From contig JAAWNQ010000003.1 of the NCBI GenBank assembly GCA_022799035.1, forward strand, positions 1 through 64,000: a stretch of 64,000 nucleotides of DNA, written 5' to 3'. Origin of the DNA: Oscillospiraceae bacterium (GTDB lineage Bacteria; Bacillota; Clostridia; Oscillospirales; Oscillospiraceae). The translations under genes and the position numbers were made by a program. The notes under the pieces were generated by a model, which saw nothing but the letters and a program-made list of their open reading frames with translations, did no database searches and was not told the DNA's origin. Position 1 is the first letter of the stretch, and every line of letters starts with the position of its first letter. Below, piece after piece: positions 32,212-40,068 of the stretch.

Positions 32212-33713
32212 GCTTTGTGCCCTCCGATTTGACCGTTGCGATCCTTGGCTGTGGCGCCGTCCACCAGATTGGCGCCCTTGAGGATGGCATTTTTGCCGTA
32301 TCGTTTCTTGATGGACAACACAGCCTCTTGGCGTTTCCTCTCCCGCTCCAACTCGGCGGCTTCCTCCTCACGCCGCCTGTCCTCGGCTACTTGGTCGGTG
32401 AAAAGGTCAAGCTGTTCCACGATTTCTTCTTGCTCAAGGGAAGACTCCGGCACAACACGAGCAGCCACTAAATTAACACGCCGGGCCAGGAGGCCAGGAT
32501 CTACAATTCGGTCAAACAGGTTCATAGTTGCTTGGGTGATAAGCTTGGTGGAGGAGGTATATCTATCAAGATTTTGGGTTCCATGAGCGTGTTTAGGAGC
32601 GGGCCTGCCATATCGGTCTGCGGTCACCTCGCCGTGGTAGGCTTTCCGCTTCTGCGGATCCTTGAGATTTTCCATGTCGTAGCCCACAGTGAGGACAAGC
32701 TGATTGGTGACCAGCCCTTTGTCTACCAAGTCCAGGGAGAGTTGATCCGCCATCTCCCACACTACCAGCCTCGTCTGATCGTAGGGATATGGGCAGTGGA
32801 GGACTTGGCCGGAGCCAATGGAGTTGGACTGAGGTTTATACGCCTTGATGTCTGCGATGGTGGTTGGTTCCCACCCCCAGGCATGGTCAATAAGCAACTC
32901 GGCGTTGACGCCGAAGAGCTTGTATAGGAGATCCTCATCCTCCAGTGAGCACCGGGCGATATCCCCCATAGTACAAAGCCCGTGTTCCATTAACCGCTTG
33001 GCATACCCATTTCCCACCCGCCAGAAGTCGGTAAGCGGCTGATGATTCCACAGGAAGATGCGATAGGCCATCTCATCCAGCTCCGCGACACGAACGCCAT
33101 TGGGGTCTGGGCTGATGTGTTTTGCCATGATGTCCATAGCCACTTTACAGAGATACAGGTTTGGGCCGATCCCCGCCGTGGCTGTAACACCAGTGGTAGC
33201 CAGCACGTCCAGGATCATAGTCATAGCAAATTCCCGTGCAGTCTGCCCCCTGGCAGGAAGATAATCGGTCACATCCATCATGACCTCATCAATGGAATAA
33301 ACGTGGATATCCTCCGGGGCAACGTACTTGAGATATGTCTGATAGATCCGGGCGCTCCACTCCATATACTTCGCCATCTGGGGCGGAGCAACGATATAAT
33401 CCAGAGCCATTGAGGGCGTGGCCTTTACCACCGTATCATCCGAGGAAGCATCGGTGAGCTTGCGGTTCGGAGCTTTCCGCTGCCGTTGGGCATTAATCTC
33501 CTTGACCTTTTGTATGACCTCAAAGAGCCGGGGCCGTCCGGGGATACCGTAGGATTTGAGGGATGGTGATACCGCAAGACAGATGGTTTTCTCCGTTCGG
33601 CTCTTGTCCGCCACTACCAGATTGGTGGTCATGGGGTCAAGGTTCCGCTCCAGGCACTCTACGGAGGCGTAAAACGATTTAAGATCAATGGCAATATAGG
33701 TGCGCTCCTTCAT
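32208..33713 (-). CDS. Y-family DNA polymerase (UmuC/UvrX type)
   Basis: 501 residues. The catalytic motifs IDLKSFYASVEC (about residues 8-19) and YSIDEVMMDVTD (about 142-153) carry the metal-binding acidic residues of translesion polymerases. The C-terminal region contains EQLDLF (32400-32414), a match to the sliding-clamp-binding consensus QLDLF. The enzyme copies damaged DNA with low fidelity, typically under SOS control. ATG at 33713 follows AAAGGAGGCG. The companion YolD gene is downstream. Confidence 0.9.
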   Translation of the reverse strand: MKERTYIAIDLKSFYASVECLERNLDPMTTNLVVADKSRTEKTICLAVSPSLKSYGIPGRPRLFEVIQKVKEINAQRQRKAPNRKLTDASSDDTVVKATPSMALDYIVAPPQMAKYMEWSARIYQTYLKYVAPEDIHVYSIDEVMMDVTDYLPARGQTAREFAMTMILDVLATTGVTATAGIGPNLYLCKVAMDIMAKHISPDPNGVRVAELDEMAYRIFLWNHQPLTDFWRVGNGYAKRLMEHGLCTMGDIARCSLEDEDLLYKLFGVNAELLIDHAWGWEPTTIADIKAYKPQSNSIGSGQVLHCPYPYDQTRLVVWEMADQLSLDLVDKGLVTNQLVLTVGYDMENLKDPQKRKAYHGEVTADRYGRPAPKHAHGTQNLDRYTSSTKLITQATMNLFDRIVDPGLLARRVNLVAARVVPESSLEQEEIVEQLDLFTDQVAEDRRREEEAAELERERKRQEAVLSIKKRYGKNAILKGANLVDGATAKDRNGQIGGHKA

Positions 33714-33752
33714 TCTCTACGCCTCCTTTTTTCTTTGAGATTGGATGCCCCT

Positions 33753-33791
33753 ATTGTAGCAGATTGAAAAACGATATGCAACACTTGTTCG
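33753..33791 (-). promoter_or_regulatory. Sigma-A promoter with LexA-like box
   Basis: On the minus strand: CGAACAAGTGTTGC (33791-33778) matches the Gram-positive LexA consensus CGAAC-N4-GTTCG in 8 of 10 arm positions. TTGCAT (33781-33776), 17-bp spacer and TACAAT (33758-33753) make the promoter, so the box overlaps the -35. It fits SOS induction of the polymerase. Confidence 0.6.
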
Positions 33792-33882
33792 ATGGTATTT
33801 TTAGGCGAATGAGGACTGCCTTATCAATCTTTATGGGTAGCGTGGATAAAAAGACATCGCATACTCCGAGCGTCACTCAAAC

Positions 33883-33911
33883 TTGATAGTAACAGCCCGG
33901 TATGCTATAAT
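33883..33911 (+). promoter_or_regulatory. Sigma-A promoter
   Basis: TTGATA (33883-33888), 17-bp spacer, TATAAT (33906-33911). It fixes the start of the following gene downstream of 33915. Confidence 0.8.
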
Positions 33912-33942
33912 TTCCTCAAATAGAAAGAAACGAGGGATATCC

Positions 33943-34863
33943 TTGGCTAAAATAGCAAGTGCCTTTTTTGAACCGCCCGGAATGGCGGTGATAAGAGAAT
34001 ATCAACGTAGGATGGATGAAATATTCCAATCTCCATGGATGAAGCAGCAGGCACAAATGGGTTCTGTCCTTCGGCAGTTCGCAGGCCCCATGAGTGCCTT
34101 TCAAACATTATCGCCATCAGCCCTAAAAAACATGTCTACTATACTTCAAGGGGTTCAGTCTTCCTTATCAACGTTATCAACACCGACTTATACCTCCGCA
34201 TTGGATCTGGATCCTCTGCGGAAAGCGCAGCATGCACTGAAGGCAGCGCCATCTTTCGCAGGGGCCCAATCTGCAATAGCAGCCTACCTTTCAAGCTTGT
34301 CCGCTTTCGGTAATACACCCTCCGGCTACTCTTTGGCCGCACAAAAAGAATACGCCGTTGCTCATGTATGCACCCTCGTGGAAGACATTTCAAGTGTTGT
34401 GGCAGATGAGGATGAAGAAGCCCCTCTTGATCTTCCTGCCGAGCTTTCCGCTGAGGACGAGCAGATCATCGCCAATGAAGTATCCTCGATCCTCTCTGCT
34501 GAAAAGAACTGGGAGCAGCGGCTTATGGATAGCATGGTAAGGCTTAAAGAAACCCATCCTATTCTTGCCGCAGTTTTGTATCATCTTGTTTTCACCATTC
34601 TGGTGGGCCTCCTTGTTAACCTTATTTCTACCTCCATTGGAGAAGCCCGTACTCCGGCCAAGGTATATGAACAGCCCAGACCAACGGCACCTATCGTTTA
34701 CCACCTGGAGCCCCTTCAGCAAGTAAAGATCATTGGAGCGGAACCCTATTATTTCCAGATTGAGCTTATAGACAATGAGACGAAGGAGATCCTGACTGGT
34801 TTTGTCAGCAAACGCTCCCTCAAAGAGATCGAGGATTCGGAAGATTCGTCTGCCTCAAACTAA
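33943..34863 (+). CDS. Membrane protein with C-terminal SH3-like domain
   Basis: About 306 residues from TTG 33943 (6 nt after CGAGGG and 32 bp beyond the -10). An Ala/Ser/Gln-rich helical N-terminal part (FQTLSPSALKNMSTILQGVQSS) is followed by an acidic linker, one transmembrane segment LAAVLYHLVFTILVGLLVN (about 209-228), and a C-terminal beta domain (QQVKIIGAEPYYFQIELID...TGFVSKRSL) resembling a bacterial SH3 domain. No function recognised. A start at 33883 is excluded because that is the -35 box. Confidence 0.6.
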   Translation: MAKIASAFFEPPGMAVIREYQRRMDEIFQSPWMKQQAQMGSVLRQFAGPMSAFQTLSPSALKNMSTILQGVQSSLSTLSTPTYTSALDLDPLRKAQHALKAAPSFAGAQSAIAAYLSSLSAFGNTPSGYSLAAQKEYAVAHVCTLVEDISSVVADEDEEAPLDLPAELSAEDEQIIANEVSSILSAEKNWEQRLMDSMVRLKETHPILAAVLYHLVFTILVGLLVNLISTSIGEARTPAKVYEQPRPTAPIVYHLEPLQQVKIIGAEPYYFQIELIDNETKEILTGFVSKRSLKEIEDSEDSSASN

Positions 34864-34932
34864 CATAGCCAGTTTGCTTTGCTTCTTTTCCAGAAAACAA
34901 GATGGAAGGGAAAGGTATCATAGCCTGTACGT

Positions 34933-34974
34933 AAAAGGGAGAGGCGGCAAGTAAATGCCGCCCCTCCCTTTTGA
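34933..34974. terminator. Bidirectional terminator
   Basis: AAAAGGGAGAGGCGGCA pairs with TGCCGCC-CCTCCCTTTT. The A run on one side and T run on the other can serve the converging genes 33943 (plus) and 35005 (minus). Confidence 0.8.
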
Positions 34975-35004
34975 AATATTTTGAAGCCATCCCAAGCGTG
35001 GTTG

Positions 35005-35427
35005 TTAGATGTAGTCGGGGGGTGGCATATAAACGGGTTTATCATCAGGATGAAGCTTATTCCATCTATGTAGAATATCAGCTATTGATACCGTTAGCCC
35101 CTTAATAGGAGAAATCTCTGGATTATAGTCAAGTGGATATTTATAGAGAAGATCGCACAGTGTTTGAATCTCCTCTCTTGAATAGCATTTGAGCCAAAGA
35201 TCAACAAGCGCTTTTTTAATCTCCATATCCATCTGTTTGGCCAAGGTGGCAGCAAACCCTTCGGGAGAGAGATCTTCCCATGGAAACATCGGCTCGAATG
35301 TTTCTCTTCGATCATATGTATCCTGAAACCGGGACACCATCTCTTTGTATACGTCAGGCTCCATACATAAAAGGGTATTGGCCATGAAATTTCCGTAGGT
35401 TTTCTTCATGAGCTCTTCTATGTCCAT
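35005..35427 (-). CDS. Hypothetical protein (140 aa)
   Basis: No recognised family; helical, ending H-P-D-D-K-P-V-Y-M-P-P-P-D-Y-I. ATG at 35427 is preceded by AAGAAGG at 8 nt, better than the upstream in-frame starts. It lies 14 nt after the gene at 35442 and is probably cotranscribed with it. Confidence 0.5.
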   Translation of the reverse strand: MDIEELMKKTYGNFMANTLLCMEPDVYKEMVSRFQDTYDRRETFEPMFPWEDLSPEGFAATLAKQMDMEIKKALVDLWLKCYSREEIQTLCDLLYKYPLDYNPEISPIKGLTVSIADILHRWNKLHPDDKPVYMPPPDYI

Positions 35428-35441
35428 ACACTTCATCCTTC

Positions 35442-35753
35442 TTATTGCATTAAGATTTTTCTTTGCCCTTGCGTTATCGGTGAGTAAAACCTGTAGCGTG
35501 AAATTACACATTCAAGGTCATGCTCATTATCCCCATTGAAACGAATATCCTTAAAAATATCTATAATATCCCCCGCATGGATATTTTCATCTTTGAGCAG
35601 TTCAATTCGTGCTGTGAGAAGTTGCTTGACTTTCTCGTAGGCTTCAGGATTGGGCGCTAAGTCCTCAAGAATCGGTATGGCTTCTGTGTATGTCTTAATA
35701 ACATTATCTCGAATCTCTGTGGCCCACTTGATTTGCTTTTCGCTTCCCCTCAT
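35442..35753 (-). CDS. Hypothetical protein (103 aa)
   Basis: MRGSEKQIKWATEIRDNVIK is an opening seen in a family of small Firmicutes proteins of unknown function (M-x-G-[ST]-E-K-Q-x-K-W-A). Mostly helical. ATG at 35753 follows GGAGGGAG. A minus-strand TTGACG-N17-CATACT promoter-like sequence lies upstream. Confidence 0.55.
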   Translation of the reverse strand: MRGSEKQIKWATEIRDNVIKTYTEAIPILEDLAPNPEAYEKVKQLLTARIELLKDENIHAGDIIDIFKDIRFNGDNEHDLECVISRYRFYSPITQGQRKILMQ

Positions 35754-35919
35754 GGTCTTCTCCCTCCCCAAAAAGCAGAGCCCTCTTCACGATTACGATT
35801 ATAATATCAGTATGCACTACATTATTGCATGCGTCAAGATATTTTTTTACAATTTCTTACAATAAATTTCTTTACCGTATTTTTCTCTTGTCTTTTTTCA
35901 TGAGAAGGTCAAAATAGAT

Positions 35920-35948
35920 TTGCATTTTAGACCCAGTTACGATATACT
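35920..35948 (+). promoter_or_regulatory. Sigma-A promoter
   Basis: TTGCAT (35920-35925), 17-bp spacer, TATACT (35943-35948), upstream of the small gene at 35996. Confidence 0.7.
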
Positions 35949-35995
35949 CTCTTTTAGCCCACTAAGGGGGATCTTAAAGATAGGAGTCGATTGTA

Positions 35996-36205
35996 TTGAA
36001 CCAGCAGAAAACCCGCTTAACTGTTAAGCGGACGTCAGAAACTCAGGCAGCGTCACCTATGGCCCACTCAATTTGTAAGGGGCCTGTGGAGGGCGTGTTG
36101 ATCGTGGATGGTCGGCCGCAAGTGGAGCGGGCTGATATGCCGTGTTTCAGCTTCGAGTCGATCCTGGCAATACAGCGGTTCAATCTAACGCAGGCAAAGG
36201 ATTAA
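35996..36205 (+). CDS. Small protein (69 aa)
   Basis: Start TTG 35996 follows TAGGAG. Basic N-terminus (TRLTVKRTSET), no recognised family. It is a one-gene unit with its own promoter and terminator, which supports that it is real. Confidence 0.5.
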   Translation: MNQQKTRLTVKRTSETQAASPMAHSICKGPVEGVLIVDGRPQVERADMPCFSFESILAIQRFNLTQAKD

Positions 36206-36231
36206 AAGAGCGTACACTGTATTGAGAAAGA

Positions 36232-36268
36232 ACGGAGTGGTATGAGTGACATATCACTCCGTCTTTTT
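36232..36268 (+). terminator. Rho-independent terminator
   Basis: ACGGAGTG-G-TATG pairs with CATA-T-CACTCCGT, followed by CTTTTT. Confidence 0.85.
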
Positions 36269-36333
36269 ACTATTTAGCTTGTGGACACTCCGAAAAAAGA
36301 TTATATTGCTCTGTAGAAAGTAGGATGATGGTA

Positions 36334-36386
36334 TTGACATCATGATATAACATTCATTATAATAAAAACAGAAAAGATGTTATATC
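36334..36386 (+). promoter_or_regulatory. Promoter and autoregulatory operator of the HTH-DUF3990 operon
   Basis: TTGACA (36334-36339), 18-bp spacer, TATAAT (36358-36363). A perfect inverted repeat GATATAACAT (36344-36353) / ATGTTATATC (36377-36386) brackets the -10 and ends next to the ribosome site, as expected for repression by the HTH protein it precedes. Confidence 0.75.
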
Positions 36387-36400
36387 AAGGAGGTGCGGGT

Positions 36401-37276
36401 ATGGATTCTCTTATCAAAAAAATCCGTATGGCCTGTAATATGACCCAGCCAGAATTTGCGGAAGCTCTACAAACAACTTTCGCATCAATAAATCGTTGGG
36501 AGAACGGGCACAATCAGCCGGGCAAAGCGGCACAAAAACAGATATTGGAGTATTGTGCAGCCAACCAGGTTTCCGTGGCGGATATTGTGTTAAGTCACAT
36601 CGGAAGCAAGACCGCGAATATATCTGTATGTGCAGACAGGAAACTTCTCTTCCATGGCTCAAAGGCCGGCATCACGGGAGAGATCAAACCTATCAGCCGG
36701 GAGCATTGTGACTTTGGCCCAGGGTTTTATGCGGGGACGGAGTTGTTACAGCCGCTGACCTTAGTTTGCGGCTTCAAAGAAGCAAAATTTTATGTGGTAT
36801 CAGTTGACTTGGGAGCGGTCAACACCCTGGCGATAGAGCCGAACCTGGAATGGGCCATGCTGGTAGCATATCACCGGGGGAAAATGGAGAGAATTAAGGG
36901 CAGCAGGCTCTACCAGAGATACGCAGATTACTTGCGGGGGAAAGACGTAATCATTGGAAACATCGCAAACGATAGGATGTTTTATGTCTTGGACAATTTC
37001 TTTTTGGGGAATATTACAGATGTTGCTCTGGTGCAAAGCCTATCGGCCCTTGAGTTGGGGCAGCAGTATGTTGCTATCACCCAAAAGGGCTGTGACCAAA
37101 TCAGGATCGAGAAGGAGATCCCGCTGACCGAGCTGGAAAAAGAATGCTTGAAAAGCGTAAGTGAAGAAAACCGGGTGCGGGGGATCTCCCTTGCGAACAC
37201 GATTTGCAAAAAGCACCGTAGAGATGGGAAATTCTTTGATGAAATACTGGATGAGGCTACCGGCGAGGTGATTTGA
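36401..37276 (+). CDS. XRE helix-turn-helix fused to DUF3990 (toxin-like)
   Basis: 291 residues from ATG 36401 (8 nt after AAGGAGG). N-terminus: an XRE DNA-binding domain (MTQPEFAEALQTTFASINRWE, about 13-33). From about residue 80, LLFHGSKAGI...CDFGPGFYAGT is the DUF3990 signature, an ADP-ribosyltransferase-type fold with the H-G-S and G-x-G-F-Y blocks. DUF3990 with DUF3791-like partners is considered toxin-antitoxin-like; here the DNA-binding part is fused to the toxin-like domain, and the next gene is the likely partner. The operator at 36344-36386 fits self-regulation. Start at 36377 is rejected because it overlaps the operator. Confidence 0.75.
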   Translation: MDSLIKKIRMACNMTQPEFAEALQTTFASINRWENGHNQPGKAAQKQILEYCAANQVSVADIVLSHIGSKTANISVCADRKLLFHGSKAGITGEIKPISREHCDFGPGFYAGTELLQPLTLVCGFKEAKFYVVSVDLGAVNTLAIEPNLEWAMLVAYHRGKMERIKGSRLYQRYADYLRGKDVIIGNIANDRMFYVLDNFFLGNITDVALVQSLSALELGQQYVAITQKGCDQIRIEKEIPLTELEKECLKSVSEENRVRGISLANTICKKHRRDGKFFDEILDEATGEVI

Positions 37277-37716
37277 TGGATACTCTGGAACTCAAATTGT
37301 GCGATATTCAAGGGCGCCTGTTTGAATTGTCCGTTGCCCAAAAACTAAGCAGCGCCACGTTTGCAGAGGCTTTTATGAGATCCCGTGTCGCCGTAAACCT
37401 GGATGATACCTACAACCGAATGCAGTGGGCCGGAGAAGAGTATCTGATGGAAGAGATACAGGCGGAATGTTCAGACAAGCTCACAAAAACCGGCAAGGTA
37501 TATTCAACAGAAGAAATGTATTGGATGGGGTATCTATATCGGTATTGGCACTTTATGACGGGGGAAAGCAGTCTGCAAATATTCCGGCAGGCAAGTGCCA
37601 TAACCATGCGGCAGAACTACCTCATGTTCCATACTCTTGACCCAGAGCTGGCGGTTGAAAACCTCCAGGAGATCCACCGGCAGAAAATCGCTGCCAGGAA
37701 GAATGCCAAAAGGTAA
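37276..37716 (+). CDS. Partner of HTH-DUF3990 (putative antitoxin)
   Basis: 146 residues, all-helical, with ...STEEMYWMGYLYRYWHFMTGE in the middle, the kind of protein found after DUF3990 genes. ATG overlaps the stop of the preceding gene (TGATG). Likely antitoxin by position only. A terminator follows at 37741. Confidence 0.6.
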   Translation: MDTLELKLCDIQGRLFELSVAQKLSSATFAEAFMRSRVAVNLDDTYNRMQWAGEEYLMEEIQAECSDKLTKTGKVYSTEEMYWMGYLYRYWHFMTGESSLQIFRQASAITMRQNYLMFHTLDPELAVENLQEIHRQKIAARKNAKR

Positions 37717-37740
37717 GGCGGGATTTCCGCCAAAAGATCA

Positions 37741-37782
37741 AAGAAGGGTGGCAACTCAATGTTGCCACCCTTCTCTTTTTTT
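37741..37782 (+). terminator. Rho-independent terminator
   Basis: AAGAAGGGTGGCAAC pairs with GTTGCCACCCTTCT, then TTTTTTT. Confidence 0.9.
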
Positions 37783-37888
37783 ACCCTTTTATGCTCAATG
37801 GAGATGGGTAAGTATGATACCCCCCACTGACTGAGCAGCATGAGATACTCACCCCACGCAGTTATGTGCAGCTCCCGGTTGGGACGCC

Positions 37889-38317
37889 TTATTTACACAC
37901 CACACCAGAGCTGTCGTAGGTACTGCTGCCACTGCCTGCCCCTCTTTCCGCATAGGCATAGATCACCGCGCGGTACTCTACACCCGCTGTCCCGTAAAAG
38001 GACACGGAGGCACTGTGACTCACATCATCCGATGTGGATGAGCCGGCCAGAGAGGTGTAATTCACCCAAGCCCCTTTTGTGGTGTCATATTTCTGAATCT
38101 GTACTTTGGTGGCTCCGATCTCCGTCATTTCTCTTGTCCCGTAGATCGTATATTCCACGGTGATCTTACGATTCCCCGCCGGAACGATGGTAATGGCACA
38201 ACCACTCAGATAGTCACTGGCATAGGGTGTCATTTGGACTTCATTAGCAGAAGCCACAGGCATAACGCTCACGACCAGGAGGAGCACCAGGAGTAAAGAT
38301 GTAATTCTCTTTTTCAT
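37889..38317 (-). CDS. Secreted small protein
   Basis: 142 residues. Signal peptide MKKRITSLLLVLLLVVSVMP ending ASA. The mature part is beta-rich (GCAITIVPAGNRKITVEYTI) and resembles the small exported proteins of clostridia grouped in DUF6147-type families; the assignment is tentative. ATG at 38317 is 11 nt after the stop of the DUF4367 gene and follows GAAAGGTAG. It is the last gene of the sigma/anti-sigma operon. Confidence 0.65.
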   Translation of the reverse strand: MKKRITSLLLVLLLVVSVMPVASANEVQMTPYASDYLSGCAITIVPAGNRKITVEYTIYGTREMTEIGATKVQIQKYDTTKGAWVNYTSLAGSSTSDDVSHSASVSFYGTAGVEYRAVIYAYAERGAGSGSSTYDSSGVVCK

Positions 38318-38327
38318 ATTAGCGACA

Positions 38328-39179
38328 CTACCTTTCATTTGCAAATATAGAGTCAATCATTTGCTTGATCTCGCGCTCGGTAAGGTCACCATTTATACTG
38401 CATACACATTTGCCCACAATCCAGGATGCCTGACGTTGGTCGTTATTATTAGCAATAACGAATTCAGTTCCATTGGATACATACGGAAGCCCCTTGGAGT
38501 CCGAATGCTCCGCGTGAACATCTGAGCTGTCGTTATTCTTATTAAAATAAACCTTCACGACAACTGCCTCATCGCTATCCTTTGCCTTGTAAACAGCAGT
38601 AAGGCTGACAGAGTAAAGCTGTTCCTTTGCTTTTACATATTGGATCTCAAATCTTGCCGGAATCCAGGAGGGTACTATGGAGCCGGAGACTCCATAGGCA
38701 TACAGCGCCTCGGGCATAGAGGAAAACTCTCCTTCCGGGGCATCCTCCAGCTCCATCCGGCCACTGGCTCCTCCTCCCCGCAGAACGAAGGTCTCCTCCC
38801 TCCATTCGAGGAAGTTTGCGATTAGGTTAATACCGCAAGCCTGGGCCACAGCAATGCTCATCACCACGCAAAGACACACAGCAACCGCCACACGCATAGC
38901 CCTGTGTACTGTAACATGGGGTTTCCGATCATCCAGATCCTCTTCAAGTATGGGCGCATACTGAGCACGAAATCTTTTCAAGCTATCCTCTGGGTTTTCT
39001 TGGGGAACAGGCACAGGAGCCCGTTCATCCAGTATCATCATAATTGCCGCGATCAAATCAGTGTCCTCTATCTCCTCCTTCTCCATCTCAGCTTCTAAGC
39101 GATCCAAAAGCGCCTGTGTATTTTCGCCCTTTAGGTCATCGTACCAACGATGTGTCGAATCCGGCGTTCTGTTTCGCAT
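38328..39179 (-). CDS. DUF4367 membrane protein, probable anti-sigma factor
   Basis: 283 residues. A cytoplasmic N-terminus, a transmembrane segment AVAVCLCVVMSIAVAQACGI (about 101-120) and an extracellular DUF4367-like domain (ASWIVGKCVCSINGDLTERE near the C-terminus). Its place directly after an ECF sigma gene suggests it sequesters that sigma until an outside signal arrives. ATG at 39179 lies 8 nt after AGGGGG; two other ATGs are too close to the site. Confidence 0.65.
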   Translation of the reverse strand: MRNRTPDSTHRWYDDLKGENTQALLDRLEAEMEKEEIEDTDLIAAIMMILDERAPVPVPQENPEDSLKRFRAQYAPILEEDLDDRKPHVTVHRAMRVAVAVCLCVVMSIAVAQACGINLIANFLEWREETFVLRGGGASGRMELEDAPEGEFSSMPEALYAYGVSGSIVPSWIPARFEIQYVKAKEQLYSVSLTAVYKAKDSDEAVVVKVYFNKNNDSSDVHAEHSDSKGLPYVSNGTEFVIANNNDQRQASWIVGKCVCSINGDLTEREIKQMIDSIFANER

Positions 39180-39250
39180 TTGCTTCATCCCCCTTTCACT
39201 GTTACTACTCCAACAGACGCAAAAACTGTTTCGGTCATTTTCTACAAATT

Positions 39251-39796
39251 TCAGCAAATTTCCTGTTTATTCTTGTCGTACCCATGTTCCTGCATTTTCT
39301 TATGTAATCGGGCCATCCGGCTTCTGACCGCTCCATGCGTAAACCCCAACCTGTTGCCTATATCCCGCAAGGTAAATCCGTAGAAGTAAGCGAGCACCAG
39401 CAGCTCCCTTTCTCCATCGTTCAGCCAAACGGGAAGACAATCCAGAAATTCCGATAGCTCGTCCCTCGTTGAAAGCGGTCCCGGTATTTCCTCTATGGAC
39501 TCTACATACACTTCATGCTCGGCTCTGTACGCCTGCTCCCGCCAGTAATGCTTGACGAAAAGCTGAACCGTTTTGATGAACCATCCCGTTTGGTTCGGAT
39601 GATCCACCACCTTCTTCAACTTCCTGTGGAGTGTTAAAAAGGTTTTCTGCCTAATGTCTTCCGCGGCTTCCTCATCCCCCACAAGCCGCATCGCCAAGCA
39701 GAAAACCTCTTTATGGTGCTCAAGGTATAACCTGTCGAACTCCTTTTCCCATTCCTTCGCTGTTCTATGCCGTCGTATCAATCCCAACACATCCAC
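39251..39796 (-). CDS. ECF sigma factor
   Basis: 181 residues. Region 2 (FDRLYLEHHKEVFCLAMRLV...AAEDIRQKTFL) and region 4 (LVLAYFYGFTLRDIGNRLGF, then HGAVRSRMARLHKKM) with a helix-turn-helix identify a sigma-70 ECF subgroup protein. It is followed by a DUF4367 gene and a secreted protein that may be its regulon. The start codon is uncertain (GTG 39796, with alternatives a few codons later), since the ribosome site AGAGGTGG overlaps it. Confidence 0.8.
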   Translation of the reverse strand: MDVLGLIRRHRTAKEWEKEFDRLYLEHHKEVFCLAMRLVGDEEAAEDIRQKTFLTLHRKLKKVVDHPNQTGWFIKTVQLFVKHYWREQAYRAEHEVYVESIEEIPGPLSTRDELSEFLDCLPVWLNDGERELLVLAYFYGFTLRDIGNRLGFTHGAVRSRMARLHKKMQEHGYDKNKQEIC

Positions 39797-39816
39797 CTCT
39801 TTTGAATTCCGTTTTG

Positions 39817-40068
39817 TTAGTCATCGACTAAGTCATGAATGGAAATATCTAAGGCCGCTACGACCTTATATACAAATTCAAAGGTAGGTACCACATTGTC
39901 ATTGATGCCGCTGGCTTCAATCCTACTCAAATAGGAGAGGCTGTAATCTACCTTTTCCGCCAATTCCTCCTGCGTTAAGCCACGACGCTTTCGGTGAAAT
40001 GCGATCTTTAAGCCCAGATCCTTCATCTTTCGCTTAAACTCCGCATCCATAACTCTCGCTTTCTTCAA
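39817..40068 (-). CDS. XRE-family transcriptional regulator
   Basis: 83 residues; the HTH core is LTQEELAEKVDYSLSYLSRIE, a standard XRE/Cro-type reader head, with little else. TTG at 40068 lies 8 nt after AAGGGGGG. The target is not known; it may control the ECF operon or the divergent gene at 40758. Confidence 0.75.
   Translation of the reverse strand: MKKARVMDAEFKRKMKDLGLKIAFHRKRRGLTQEELAEKVDYSLSYLSRIEASGINDNVVPTFEFVYKVVAALDISIHDLVDD

Noticed and set aside
33883-33942. Upstream extension of the gene at 33943 starting at 33883
   Set aside because: The extension would begin inside the -35 box of the promoter at 33883-33911, so it cannot be translated from that transcript.
36377-36400. Start of the HTH-DUF3990 gene at 36377
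   Set aside because: It lies in the operator arm and before the ribosome site AAGGAGG; ATG 36401 has correct spacing.
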